Shown piece after piece: positions 26,906 through 35,660 of a DNA stretch of 64,000 nt. The position numbers were made by a program, and so were the translations under genes. The stretch is from contig NZ_CP041203.1 of NCBI RefSeq assembly GCF_008033115.1, positions 2,542,001 through 2,606,000 of the forward strand, in the 5' to 3' direction. Source of the stretch: Cellulomonas sp. Y8 (GTDB taxonomy: Bacteria; Actinomycetota; Actinomycetes; Actinomycetales; Cellulomonadaceae). Position 1 is the stretch's first letter, and each line of letters starts with the position of its first letter. Below the pieces are notes generated by a model, which saw only the letters and a program-made list of their open reading frames with translations, was not told where the DNA came from and did not search any database.

Positions 26906-27738
26906 CGCGCGCCCCAGCGGGCCCGGATCGCGCGCCGCGCGGTCCGCACCACCAGCCCGAGCACCCACACCGAGCCCGCGACCGTCGCCGCGTCGACCCC
27001 CCGGCGGGTGGCGTTGCGGCGACCGCGGAACTCGCGCATCGGCCAGCCGACCTCGGCCGCGTGCTTGCGCAGCCGGCCGTCCGGGTTGATGGCGCACGGG
27101 AAGCCGACCTCGGACAGGATCGGCACGTCGTTGGTGGAGTCGCCGTAGGCGAACGACCGCTCCAGGTCCAGGCCCTCGCGCTCGGCCAGCGCCCGGACCG
27201 CCTCGGCCTTCGCGCGGCCGTGCAGCAGGTCCCCGACGAGCCGGCCGGTGTAGAAGCCGTCCTTGTGCTCCGCGATCGTGCCGAGGGCGCCGGTCGCGCC
27301 GAGCCGGCGGGCGATGATGTCGGCGATCTCGACCGGGGTGGCCGTGACCAGCCAGACCTCGTGCCCGGCGCGCAGGTGCTGGTCCAGCAGCCGCTGCGTG
27401 CCCGGGAAGATCCGGAGCGCGAGCACCTCGTCGTAGATGTCCTCGGCGATCGCCACGACCTCGGCGACCGAGCGGCCGTGCATGATCTCGAGCGCGCGCT
27501 GGCGGACCTCGTCGATCTGCTGCCGGTTCTCGCCGAACGTCAGGTAGCGGATCTGGTGCACCGCGAACCGGACGATGTCCGAGCGCTGGAAGAAGGCGCG
27601 GCGGTAGAGGCCGACGGCGAGGTGGAACGAGCTCGCGCCGCGGATGATCGTGTTGTCCACGTCGAAGAACGCGGCCACGCGCCCCGTCGGCGCCGTCGGC
27701 GCGGGCGCGCCGGTCAGGGGCTCGGTGGGCTCGGGCAC
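26902..27738 (-). CDS. HAD-IB family phosphatase (SerB-like)
   Basis: 278 residues. AFFDVDNTIIRGASSF near residue 23 holds the catalytic DxDxT variant (here DVDNT), VWLVTATPVEIADIIA near residue 130 the second motif, and FAYGDSTNDVPILSEVGFPCAINPDGRLRKHA the GDxxND motif. C-terminal hydrophobic stretch followed by basic residues suggests membrane association. Related to mycobacterial SerB1-type proteins, whose substrate need not be phosphoserine. GTG 27738 is preceded by TACAGT plus six bases, so it is likely leaderless. Only 34 bases separate its start from the divergent thioredoxin-fold gene. Confidence 0.9.
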   Translation of the reverse strand: MPEPTEPLTGAPAPTAPTGRVAAFFDVDNTIIRGASSFHLAVGLYRRAFFQRSDIVRFAVHQIRYLTFGENRQQIDEVRQRALEIMHGRSVAEVVAIAEDIYDEVLALRIFPGTQRLLDQHLRAGHEVWLVTATPVEIADIIARRLGATGALGTIAEHKDGFYTGRLVGDLLHGRAKAEAVRALAEREGLDLERSFAYGDSTNDVPILSEVGFPCAINPDGRLRKHAAEVGWPMREFRGRRNATRRGVDAATVAGSVWVLGLVVRTARRAIRARWGAR

Positions 27739-27744
27739 GCCGCC

Positions 27745-27766
27745 ACTGTAGTCACGGACCTAGGCT
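27745..27766. promoter_or_regulatory. Back-to-back leaderless -10 boxes for the HAD and thioredoxin-fold genes
   Basis: Leftward TACAGT (complement of 27745-27750), six bases, then GTG at 27738. Rightward TAGGCT (27761-27766), six bases, then GTG at 27773. The two boxes are ten bases apart, so RNA polymerase could not occupy both at once. Confidence 0.55.
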
Positions 27767-27772
27767 CGTGCC

Positions 27773-28093
27773 GTGCCGACCCCGCCAGCCGAGACCCCGC
27801 CAGCCGAGACCCCGCCAGCCGAGACCCCGCCCCGCGTCGTCCTCTACTCCCGCGCGGGGTGCCACCTGTGCGACGCCGCCCGCGACCTCGTGGCCGAGGT
27901 GGCCGCCGAGCGCGGCGCGTCCTGGGCCGAGGTGGACGTCGACGCGGGCGGCACGGCCCGCGACGGGCGACCGCTCGCGACGGCCTACGGCGAGCTGCTG
28001 CCGGTCGTCGAGGTCGACGGTGCGCGGGTCGGCTACTGGCAGATCGACCGCCACCGGCTCGTCGACGCCCTCGCGGCGGCCCCGCAGGCCTAG
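27773..28093 (+). CDS. Glutaredoxin/thioredoxin-fold protein (DUF836-like)
   Basis: 106 residues. VVLYSRAGCHLCDAARDLV starts near residue 22 with a CHLC redox pair at C30 and C33, followed by LPVVEVDGARVGYWQIDRHRLVDAL, a compact thioredoxin fold. The first 20 residues are an Ala/Pro/Glu/Thr tail encoded by three 15-base tandem repeats and are probably not part of the fold. Its stop codon TAG is the first three bases of the TAGGCT box used by rex. Paired with rex in actinobacterial genomes; its redox partner is unknown. Confidence 0.85.
   Translation: MPTPPAETPPAETPPAETPPRVVLYSRAGCHLCDAARDLVAEVAAERGASWAEVDVDAGGTARDGRPLATAYGELLPVVEVDGARVGYWQIDRHRLVDALAAAPQA
27782..27826. repeat. Three perfect 15-base tandem repeats in the coding start
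   Basis: Unit CCGCCAGCCGAGACC at 27782, 27797 and 27812, encoding P-P-A-E-T three times. Copy number changes keep the frame, so the N-terminal tail length can vary without harm. Confidence 0.9.
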
Positions 28094-28096
28094 GCT
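28091..28096 (+). promoter_or_regulatory. Leaderless -10 box of rex
   Basis: TAGGCT followed by six bases and the GTG of rex at 28103. The TAG of the box is also the stop codon of the upstream gene, so the promoter and stop are fused. Confidence 0.55.
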
Positions 28097-28102
28097 GTCG
28101 CC

Positions 28103-28837
28103 GTGCGAGCCCTGCCGCCGACCACCGTCGCCCGCCTGCCGGGATACCTGCGCTCCCTCGGCGGCCTCGCGTCGGAGGGCGTGACCACCACGTCGTCCGA
28201 CCAGCTCGCCGAGCTCGTCGGCGCGTCCCCCGCGCAGCTCCGCAAGGACCTGTCGTACCTGGGCGCGGGCGGCCGCCGCGGCGTCGGGTACGAGGTCGAC
28301 CACCTGCGCCGGCAGATCGCGCAGGCGCTCGGCATGACCGAGGAGCGCCGCGTCGTCATCGTCGGCATCGGCAACCTGGGGCACGCCCTCGCGACCTACT
28401 CGGGCTTCGCGGACCGCGGGTTCGTGCTGGTCGGCCTGTTCGACACCGACCCGGAGCTGGTCGGCACCGAGGTCGGCGGGCACGTCGTGCAGCACGTCGA
28501 CGGCCTGGAGCGGGCGGTCGAGGAGCAGGAGGCGAGCGTGGCGATCGTCGCGACGCCGGCGTCCGCCGCGCAGCCCACCACGGACCGGCTGGTCGCCGCG
28601 GGCGTGACCGGGGTGCTGAACTTCGCGCCGCGCACGGTGCGGGTGCCCGACGGGGTGGACGTCCGCGAGGTCGACCTCGGGTCGGAGCTGCAGATCCTGG
28701 GCTTCCACGCGCGCCAGCGCTCGGGCGCCGCGGCCGCGCCGGCCGTGGTCGCCGAGCCCGAGCCGGTCCCCCGCCGCCGACTGACCGCGCCCGCGCCAGG
28801 GCCCGCCGAGCGAGCAGCCGACGCGTCGAGCGAGTAG
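28103..28837 (+). CDS. rex: Redox-sensing transcriptional repressor Rex
   Basis: 244 residues. N-terminal winged helix with ASPAQLRKDLSYLGAGGRRGVGY (residues ~41-63, the recognition helix and wing), then a Rossmann domain with VGIGNLGHAL near residue 88 and the C-terminal swapped helix ending LGSELQILGFHARQ. Rex binds DNA when NADH is low and releases when NADH rises; typical targets are respiratory genes. The last ~35 residues are disordered, and the final residues AADASSE plus the stop are encoded by a copy of the family 1 inverted repeat. Confidence 0.96.
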   Translation: MRALPPTTVARLPGYLRSLGGLASEGVTTTSSDQLAELVGASPAQLRKDLSYLGAGGRRGVGYEVDHLRRQIAQALGMTEERRVVIVGIGNLGHALATYSGFADRGFVLVGLFDTDPELVGTEVGGHVVQHVDGLERAVEEQEASVAIVATPASAAQPTTDRLVAAGVTGVLNFAPRTVRVPDGVDVREVDLGSELQILGFHARQRSGAAAAPAVVAEPEPVPRRRLTAPAPGPAERAADASSE

Positions 28838-28866
28838 TCGGCGGGTACTCGGTCGACGCGTCGGCT
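28816..28866. repeat. Family 1 inverted repeat, copy C, overlapping the end of rex
   Basis: Arms 28816-28836 and 28846-28866 (21 bases, one mismatch, 9-base loop). The rex stop codon TAG (28835-28837) begins in the left arm. Same core as copies A and B, but with CGACGCGTCG on both arms. Confidence 0.82.
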
Positions 28867-28890
28867 ACCCGGTCGACGCGGGACGCACGA

Positions 28891-28937
28891 GAGGGCCCGG
28901 TCGACCGCGGCAGGGGTGCGCGGTCGACCGGGCCCTC
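28891..28937. terminator. Bidirectional terminator between rex and yceI
   Basis: Perfect 19-base-pair stem (28891-28909 with 28919-28937), 9-base loop, between converging genes. Confidence 0.85.
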
Positions 28938-28942
28938 ACGTG

Positions 28943-28984
28943 CGCCGCCCCCGGCGTGCGCGCGGGGCGCGGCCGGGGGCGGCG
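28943..28984. terminator. Second hairpin between rex and yceI
   Basis: Perfect 13-base-pair stem (28943-28955 with 28972-28984) around a 16-base loop, just after the yceI stop on its strand. Probably the yceI terminator. Confidence 0.65.
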
Positions 28985-28998
28985 GGTCGTGCGGAGGC

Positions 28999-29556
28999 TC
29001 AGGCCTGCTTGATGGCCGAGACCTCGAGGTTGATGACGACCTTGTCGGACACCAGGACGCCGCCGGCCTCGAGGGCCGCGTTCCAGGTGATGCCGAACTC
29101 CTTGCGGGAGATGGTCACCGAGGCGGAGAAGCCCGCGCGCTGGTTGCCGAACGGGTCGGTGGCGGCGCCGCCGAACTCGGTGGCCAGCTCGACCGTCTTG
29201 GTCACGCCGTTGATGGTGAGCTCGCCGGTCACGACGTAGTCCTCGCCGTCCGCGGCGACCGAGGTCGAGGCGAAGGTCCACTCGCCGAACTTCTCCAGGT
29301 CGAAGAAGTCGGTCGAGCCCTTGAGGTGGCCGTCGCGGTTCGCGTCGCCGGTGGCGATGGTCGACGGGTCGAGCGAGGCGGTCACACCGGACAGCGTGAG
29401 GTCCTCGGCGACGGTGATGGTGCCGGAGGTCACCGCGACGGTGCCGCGGACCTTGGAGATGCCCGCGTGGCGGACGGTGAAGGACGCCTCGGTGTGCGAG
29501 GGGTCGATCGCCCAGGTGCCGGCGGTGAGGGCGGTGGGGAGCGTCGTGGTCGACAT
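28999..29556 (-). CDS. YceI-family lipocalin-like protein
   Basis: 185 residues, no signal peptide. WAIDPSHTEASFTVRHAGISKVRGTV at the start, GDANRDGHLKGSTDFFDLEKF and GELTINGVTKTVEL in the middle and WNAALEAGGVLVSDKVVINLEVSA at the end match the YceI fold, an antiparallel beta-barrel that binds isoprenoid-type lipids in characterised members. ATG 29556 has GGAGG upstream. Divergent from a marR gene and sharing an operator with it, so probably under that repressor. A quinone-related role is possible but not shown. Confidence 0.92.
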   Translation of the reverse strand: MSTTTLPTALTAGTWAIDPSHTEASFTVRHAGISKVRGTVAVTSGTITVAEDLTLSGVTASLDPSTIATGDANRDGHLKGSTDFFDLEKFGEWTFASTSVAADGEDYVVTGELTINGVTKTVELATEFGGAATDPFGNQRAGFSASVTISRKEFGITWNAALEAGGVLVSDKVVINLEVSAIKQA

Positions 29557-29577
29557 GGTGCCTCCTGCGAAGTATTG

Positions 29578-29591
29578 GTTGAAGCATCAAC
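29578..29591. promoter_or_regulatory. MarR-type operator between yceI and marR
   Basis: GTTGAAGCATCAAC: perfect 5-base arms around 4 bases, 22 bases before the yceI start and about 100 before marR. The TTGA-N4-TCAA core also occurs at 7950-7961. Confidence 0.6.
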
Positions 29592-29691
29592 TGCGGTTAG
29601 TTGAGATTTCTACTACAGTGGAGCCTGCTGCGCAAGGCCTGTGGGACGATCAGCCACCGACGTCACAGGCGGGCGCGGGAGGAGGACGGCG

Positions 29692-30237
29692 ATGAGCACC
29701 ACGACCACCGGGAGCGCGACGACCAGGGCGCCGCGGGACCCCGATGACGTCCGCTGGCTGACGGCGGACGAGCAGCGCGCGTGGCGCGCGTACCGGGACG
29801 GCACCGCCCGGCTGCTCGACGTGCTCGCGCACGAGCTGGAGCAGGACTCCGGCCTGTCGCTCGGCGAGTACGAGGTGCTGGTCCGGCTGTCCGAGGCGCC
29901 GCAGCGCACGCTCCGCATGTCGGAGCTCGCGGGCGAGCTCGCGCACTCTCGGAGCCGCCTCACGCACACCGTCCGCCGCATGGAGGCCGCCGGCCTGGTC
30001 GAGCGCGCCCCCTGCCTGGAGGACGCCCGCGGTGTGAACTGCACCATGACCGAGACCGGCTGGCGCCGGCTCGTGGACGCCGCGCCCTCGCACGTCGAGT
30101 CCGTGCGCGCGCACCTCGTCGACGTGCTCACGCCGGTCCAGATGCAGGCCCTGGGCGACGCGATGGCCGCGGTCGGCGCCGCGCTGCAGGCCGGCTGCGC
30201 CCAGGTCGAGGCCGACGCGGAGGCCGCCGGACGCTGA
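29692..30237 (+). CDS. MarR-family transcriptional regulator
   Basis: 181 residues. Winged helix with LSLGEYEVLVRLSEAPQRTLRMSELAGELAHSRSRLTHTVRRMEAAGLVERAPCLEDARG across residues ~55-112, including the wing with a conserved D-R-G-like turn (EDARG). One Cys in the wing (ERAPCLED) could sense oxidants, but no paired Cys is visible nearby. ATG 29692 follows GGAGGAGG. Likely represses the divergent yceI and itself through 29578-29591. Ligand unknown. Confidence 0.92.
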   Translation: MSTTTTGSATTRAPRDPDDVRWLTADEQRAWRAYRDGTARLLDVLAHELEQDSGLSLGEYEVLVRLSEAPQRTLRMSELAGELAHSRSRLTHTVRRMEAAGLVERAPCLEDARGVNCTMTETGWRRLVDAAPSHVESVRAHLVDVLTPVQMQALGDAMAAVGAALQAGCAQVEADAEAAGR

Positions 30238-30300
30238 TCCGTCGGGTCCCCGCGCCCCGGCGCGGTCCGACCACCCAGCCGGGTTTGCGAGACTGACCCC

Positions 30301-30957
30301 ATGGTCGCCACCACCATCCACCTCATGCGGCACGGCGAGGTGCACAACCCCGAGGGCGTGCTCTACGGACGGCTCGACGGGTACCACCTGTCCGAGCGGG
30401 GCCGCGAGATGGCCGAGCGCGTCGCCGCGCACCTGGCCGGCACGCTCGACGGGCCGCGCCGCGACGTCACCGCCCTGTTCGCGTCGCCGCTGACGCGCGC
30501 CCAGGAGACGGTCGCCCCGATCGCCGAGGCGCTCGGCCTGCCCGTCACCACCGACGAGCGCCTGCTCGAGGCCGAGAACAAGTTCCAGGGCCTGACGTTC
30601 GGCGTCGGCGACGGCTCGCTGCGGCACCCGCGGCACTGGCCGCTGCTGGTCAACCCGTTCCGGCCGTCCTGGGGCGAGCCGTACCGGCAGCAGGTCGGCC
30701 GGATGCTCGCGGTGGTCGAGCGGGCCCGCGACGCCGCCCGCGGGCACGAGGCCGTGCTCGTCAGCCACCAGCTGCCGATCTGGGTCACCCGGCTCGCGCT
30801 GGAGGACCGCCGGCTCTGGCACGACCCGCGCCGCCGGCAGTGCTCGCTCGCGTCGCTGACCTCCCTGACCTACGAGGACGACCGCCTGGTGCGCATCGGC
30901 TACACCGAGCCCGCGGCCGACCTGCTGCCCGGGGCCTCGGCGGTGGCGGGCGCATGA
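30301..30957 (+). CDS. Histidine phosphatase family protein
   Basis: 218 residues, phosphoglycerate-mutase-like fold. LMRHGEVHNPEGVLYGRLDGYHLSERG at residues 8-34 has the catalytic RHG; SPLTRAQETVAPI and VLVSHQLPIWV provide the remaining phosphate-binding residues. Substrate not predictable. ATG 30301, no clear Shine-Dalgarno, a weak GAGACT box six bases upstream. Overlaps the ResA-like gene by four bases. Sits first in the cytochrome c biogenesis operon, as does the mutase-like gene in mycobacteria. Confidence 0.92.
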   Translation: MVATTIHLMRHGEVHNPEGVLYGRLDGYHLSERGREMAERVAAHLAGTLDGPRRDVTALFASPLTRAQETVAPIAEALGLPVTTDERLLEAENKFQGLTFGVGDGSLRHPRHWPLLVNPFRPSWGEPYRQQVGRMLAVVERARDAARGHEAVLVSHQLPIWVTRLALEDRRLWHDPRRRQCSLASLTSLTYEDDRLVRIGYTEPAADLLPGASAVAGA

Positions 30958-31571
30958 CGACCCGCAGCCGCGCCCGTCGCGCCGCCGCGACCGCCGTCGC
31001 GCTCGGCGCCGTCCTCGCGCTCGCCGCGTGCTCCGGCGGGGGCGACGGCACGGGCTCGGACACCGACGTCGCCGACCAGGGCTACGTCTCCGGCGACGGG
31101 TCGTTCACCCAGTGGGCGGTCGCCGACCGGCAGGGCCCCGTCGAGGTCGCCGGCACGGACTACGCCGGGGACGCCGTGGACATCGCGGACTGGCGGGGCG
31201 ACGTCGTCGTGCTCAACACCTGGTACGCGGCGTGCCCGCCGTGCCGGGAGGAGGCGCCCGACCTCGTCGACATCGCGAACGAGTACGCGGACTCCGGCGT
31301 GCACCTGCTCGGCATCAACGGGGTCGACGACGCCGGGGCGGCCGAGCCGTTCCAGCAGAACTTCGACGTGCCGTACCCGAGCATCGACGACCGCGACAAG
31401 CACGCCATCGCGGCGCTGCAGGGCATCGTGCCGATCCAGGCGACGCCGACGACGGTCGTGCTCGACCGGGACGGCAAGGTCGCGGCGCGGATCGTCGGCC
31501 TGGCCGAGGGCTCGACGCTGCGCGCGCTGATCGACGAGGTGCTCGCCGAGGACGGCGGGGCCTCCGCGTGA
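30954..31571 (+). CDS. resA: TlpA/ResA-like thiol-disulfide lipoprotein
   Basis: 205 residues. Lipoprotein signal with LAACSGG (lipid Cys ~26), then a thioredoxin fold whose active site is WYAACPPCREE (C94-P-P-C97) and whose cis-proline loop is IQATPTTVVLD. It keeps the CXXCH haem-binding thiols of apocytochrome c reduced outside the membrane, receiving electrons from CcdA. ATG 30954 overlaps the upstream stop by four bases, and its own stop overlaps the ccdA start by one base. Confidence 0.93.
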   Translation: MTTRSRARRAAATAVALGAVLALAACSGGGDGTGSDTDVADQGYVSGDGSFTQWAVADRQGPVEVAGTDYAGDAVDIADWRGDVVVLNTWYAACPPCREEAPDLVDIANEYADSGVHLLGINGVDDAGAAEPFQQNFDVPYPSIDDRDKHAIAALQGIVPIQATPTTVVLDRDGKVAARIVGLAEGSTLRALIDEVLAEDGGASA

Positions 31572-32473
31572 TGCTCGCCGACGTCGGGGACTCGTTCGCG
31601 CAGGCGGCCACCTCGGGCTCGCTGCTCGCGGCGGTCCCCGTGGCGCTGCTCGCGGGGCTGGTGTCGTTCGCCTCGCCCTGCGTGCTGCCTCTGGTCCCCG
31701 CCTACGTCGGCTACCTCGGCGGGATGTCCGCCGCCTCCGCGCCGGGGACCGCCCGGGCGCCGCGCGTGCGGGCCGCCGCGGCCGGCGCCGGCGCGACCAC
31801 GCTCGACCTCGCGGGCGCGCTGCCGGCGCAGCCCGCGCTGACCCGGCCGGCGGCCGACGAGACCCCGGCGGCCCCGGCCGCCCCGTCCCGCGGCCGGCTC
31901 GTGCTCGGCGTCCTGCTGTTCGTCGCCGGCTTCACGGCGGTGTTCCTCGCCTACGGCTCGCTCGCCGGGTCGCTCGGCTCGTTCCTGCTGCGCTGGCAGG
32001 ACCCGGTGTCCCGGGTGCTCGGGGTCGGCGTGCTCGTCATGGGCCTGGCGTTCCTCGGGCTCGTGCCGTTCCTGGAGCGGGACAGCCGCCGGGTGCTCGC
32101 GCCCCGCGCCGGCCTGTGGGGCGCGCCGGTGCTCGGCGTGACCTTCGGCATCGGCTGGACCCCATGCATCGGCCCGACGCTGGCCGCTATCCTCCTGCTC
32201 TCCCTCGACGGCGGGTCCGCCGGCCGCGGCGCGCTGCTCGCGCTCGCGTTCTGCGTCGGGCTCGGGCTGCCGTTCGTGCTCGTCGCGCTCGGCCTCCAGC
32301 GCAGCCGCCGCGCCCTCGACTGGCTCGCCCGGCACCGGCTCGCGGTGATGCGCGTCGGCGGCGCCCTCCTGCTCCTGCTCGGTGCCGCTCTGGTCACCGG
32401 CCTCTGGTCCGCGTGGGCGGGCTGGCTCCAGGGCCTGCTCACCGGCGCCGAGCCCTTCGTCCCGGCGGTGTGA
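31571..32473 (+). CDS. ccdA: CcdA-like thiol reductase membrane protein
   Basis: 300 residues, about six transmembrane segments. Cysteines in SFASPCVLPLVPAY and GWTPCIGPTLAA are the redox pair that carries electrons across the membrane. Between the first two helices (residues ~55-110) there is a long Ala/Pro-rich loop not seen in short CcdA proteins. ATG 31571 overlaps the ResA stop (TGATG). Works with ResA, ResB and CcsB in system II cytochrome c maturation. Confidence 0.93.
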   Translation: MLADVGDSFAQAATSGSLLAAVPVALLAGLVSFASPCVLPLVPAYVGYLGGMSAASAPGTARAPRVRAAAAGAGATTLDLAGALPAQPALTRPAADETPAAPAAPSRGRLVLGVLLFVAGFTAVFLAYGSLAGSLGSFLLRWQDPVSRVLGVGVLVMGLAFLGLVPFLERDSRRVLAPRAGLWGAPVLGVTFGIGWTPCIGPTLAAILLLSLDGGSAGRGALLALAFCVGLGLPFVLVALGLQRSRRALDWLARHRLAVMRVGGALLLLLGAALVTGLWSAWAGWLQGLLTGAEPFVPAV

Positions 32474-32474
32474 G

Positions 32475-34184
<1,710 letters not shown>

Positions 34185-34190
34185 AGGGAC

Positions 34191-35306
34191 ATGGCAATCG
34201 GCGACATCAGCACCCTGCTCGTGTGGGGAGCGGCGACCGCGTTCACGATCGCCCTGATCGCCTACACCTCGGCCCTGGCCCGGCTGGCGGACGCCGCGTC
34301 CACGGAGCACCGCGCCGAGCGCGCGGCCCGGGTCGCCGCCGCCAAGGAGGCGCGCGCCGCGGCCCGCGCGACCGTCGGCGCCGGCGGTCCGTCCGGCCTG
34401 GTGGTCCCGGCCGACGCGGACGACGAGCCGGCCGCCGCGCCGCGGTCCGGCCGGATCGACGACGCCGAGCCCGAGCGCCCCATGACGGCGCCTTCGGCCA
34501 CGACCGGCATCGCCCGGACCACCACCTACCTCGGCATCCTGCTGCTCGGCGCCGGCATCGTGCTGCGCGGCGTCGCGGCCGGGCGCTGGCCGACGGCGAA
34601 CATGTACGAGTTCACGCTCGTCGGCACGTTCGTCGCCGCCGTGGTGCTCGCGGTCGTGCAGCGGAAGCGGGTCATCCCGTTCCTCGGCGTCGTCGTCATG
34701 GGGATCGGCGTGCTGGCCCTGGCCCTCGGGCTGCTCGTGTTCTACGTCCAGGCCGACGCCGTGCAGCCCGCGCTGCAGAGCTACTGGCTGATCATCCACG
34801 TCGGCGTCGCCATCGCGGCGACCGGCATCTTCACCGTCGCGTTCGCCACCGCGGTCCTCCAGGTGCTGCAGGACGGCCGCGAGACCGGTCGCTCGCACCT
34901 CGACCACCCGTGGCGGTCGGCGGACGGCCTGCGCCGCTCGCTGGCCCGCTGGCGGGTCACCGGCCCGGCCTGGTCCTGGCTGCGCACGGTGCCGTCCGCC
35001 CGCCGGCTGGAGGCGCTGTCCTTCCGGCTCAACGCCATCGGCTTCGTCCTGTGGACGTTCACGCTCATCGGCGGCGCCATCTGGGCCGAGCACGCCTGGG
35101 GCCGGTACTGGGGCTGGGACCCCAAAGAGGTCGGCACCTTCGTCGCCTGGGTCGTGTACGCGGCGTACCTGCACGCGCGGACGACGCGCGGCTGGGCCGG
35201 GCGCAAGGCGGCGTACTTCGTCTACGTCGGCTACGCCGTGGTGCTCGCGAACTTCACCGTCGTGAACCTGTTCGTCACCGGCAAGCACTCCTACTCCGGC
35301 ATCTGA
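34191..35306 (+). CDS. ccsB: CcsB/CcsA cytochrome c haem lyase subunit
   Basis: 371 residues with about eight transmembrane segments. The WWD-type haem-handling sequence is WGRYWGWDPKEVGTFVAWVVYAAYLHAR near residue 305, with conserved histidines in LIIHVGVAIAAT and near the C-terminus. A soluble Ala/Arg-rich loop occupies residues ~40-100 after the first helix. ATG 34191 preceded by GAGGGA, six bases after the resB stop. Last gene of the biogenesis operon, followed by a repeat-rich spacer. Confidence 0.95.
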   Translation: MAIGDISTLLVWGAATAFTIALIAYTSALARLADAASTEHRAERAARVAAAKEARAAARATVGAGGPSGLVVPADADDEPAAAPRSGRIDDAEPERPMTAPSATTGIARTTTYLGILLLGAGIVLRGVAAGRWPTANMYEFTLVGTFVAAVVLAVVQRKRVIPFLGVVVMGIGVLALALGLLVFYVQADAVQPALQSYWLIIHVGVAIAATGIFTVAFATAVLQVLQDGRETGRSHLDHPWRSADGLRRSLARWRVTGPAWSWLRTVPSARRLEALSFRLNAIGFVLWTFTLIGGAIWAEHAWGRYWGWDPKEVGTFVAWVVYAAYLHARTTRGWAGRKAAYFVYVGYAVVLANFTVVNLFVTGKHSYSGI

Positions 35307-35379
35307 CCGCCCTCGCCGCCGGGGCGACCGCTCGGCGGGTGCGGCCCCGGTGACCCCAGGAGGGGACCGGGACGTTCCT

Positions 35380-35496
35380 CCGGTGGGTGCGTACGCGGTG
35401 TCCGCCCCAGGGGTCCCGGGTTCTGTCCGGTGGGTGCGTACGCGGTGTCCGCCCGGGGGTCCCGGGTTCTGTCCGGTGGGTGCGTACGCGGTGTCC
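35380..35496. repeat. Tandem repeat, 2.5 copies of a 46/47-base unit
   Basis: Units at 35380-35426 and 35427-35472 differ only around CCCCAGG/CCCGGG; a third copy runs 35473-35496 and then diverges. Each unit holds GCGTACGC, a perfect palindrome. A weaker fourth echo (GCGTGCGTACGC) follows at 35521. Confidence 0.92.
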
Positions 35497-35580
35497 GGTG
35501 GGAGAAGCGGGCCTGGTCCGGCGCGTGCGTACGCCTCGGTCACCGAGTACGCCGGGTACGCATGCTCGGATCGAACTTGC

Positions 35581-35622
35581 CGGCTCGGCTCGCGCGGCTC
35601 GGCTCGCGCGGCTCGGCTCGCC
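35581..35622. repeat. 14-base tandem repeat, three copies
   Basis: CGGCTCGGCTCGCG at 35581 and 35595, with a last-base variant at 35609, then a partial fourth copy. Simple-sequence expansion; no coding use seen. Confidence 0.9.
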
Positions 35623-35660
35623 CGGCTCGCCGCGCTCGACCCGGTGGGCGTGCCGCGCGG

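Larger units (their letters stand above)
35307..35660. other. 354-base spacer between converging ccsB and PLDc_N genes
   Basis: No gene is supported. It contains two and a half 46/47-base tandem repeats (35380-35496), a degenerate continuation, and a 14-base tandem repeat (35581-35622). I see no strong terminator hairpin. Confidence 0.7.

Noticed and set aside
16417..28866. Inverted repeats as ends of insertion sequences or composite transposons
   Set aside because: Each copy is a self-contained hairpin, no transposase lies between copies, and I saw no target-site duplications; the intervening genes are ordinary.
35380..35496. Possible CRISPR array
   Set aside because: The units are directly adjacent with no unique spacers, there are only 2.5 copies, and no cas gene is in the window.
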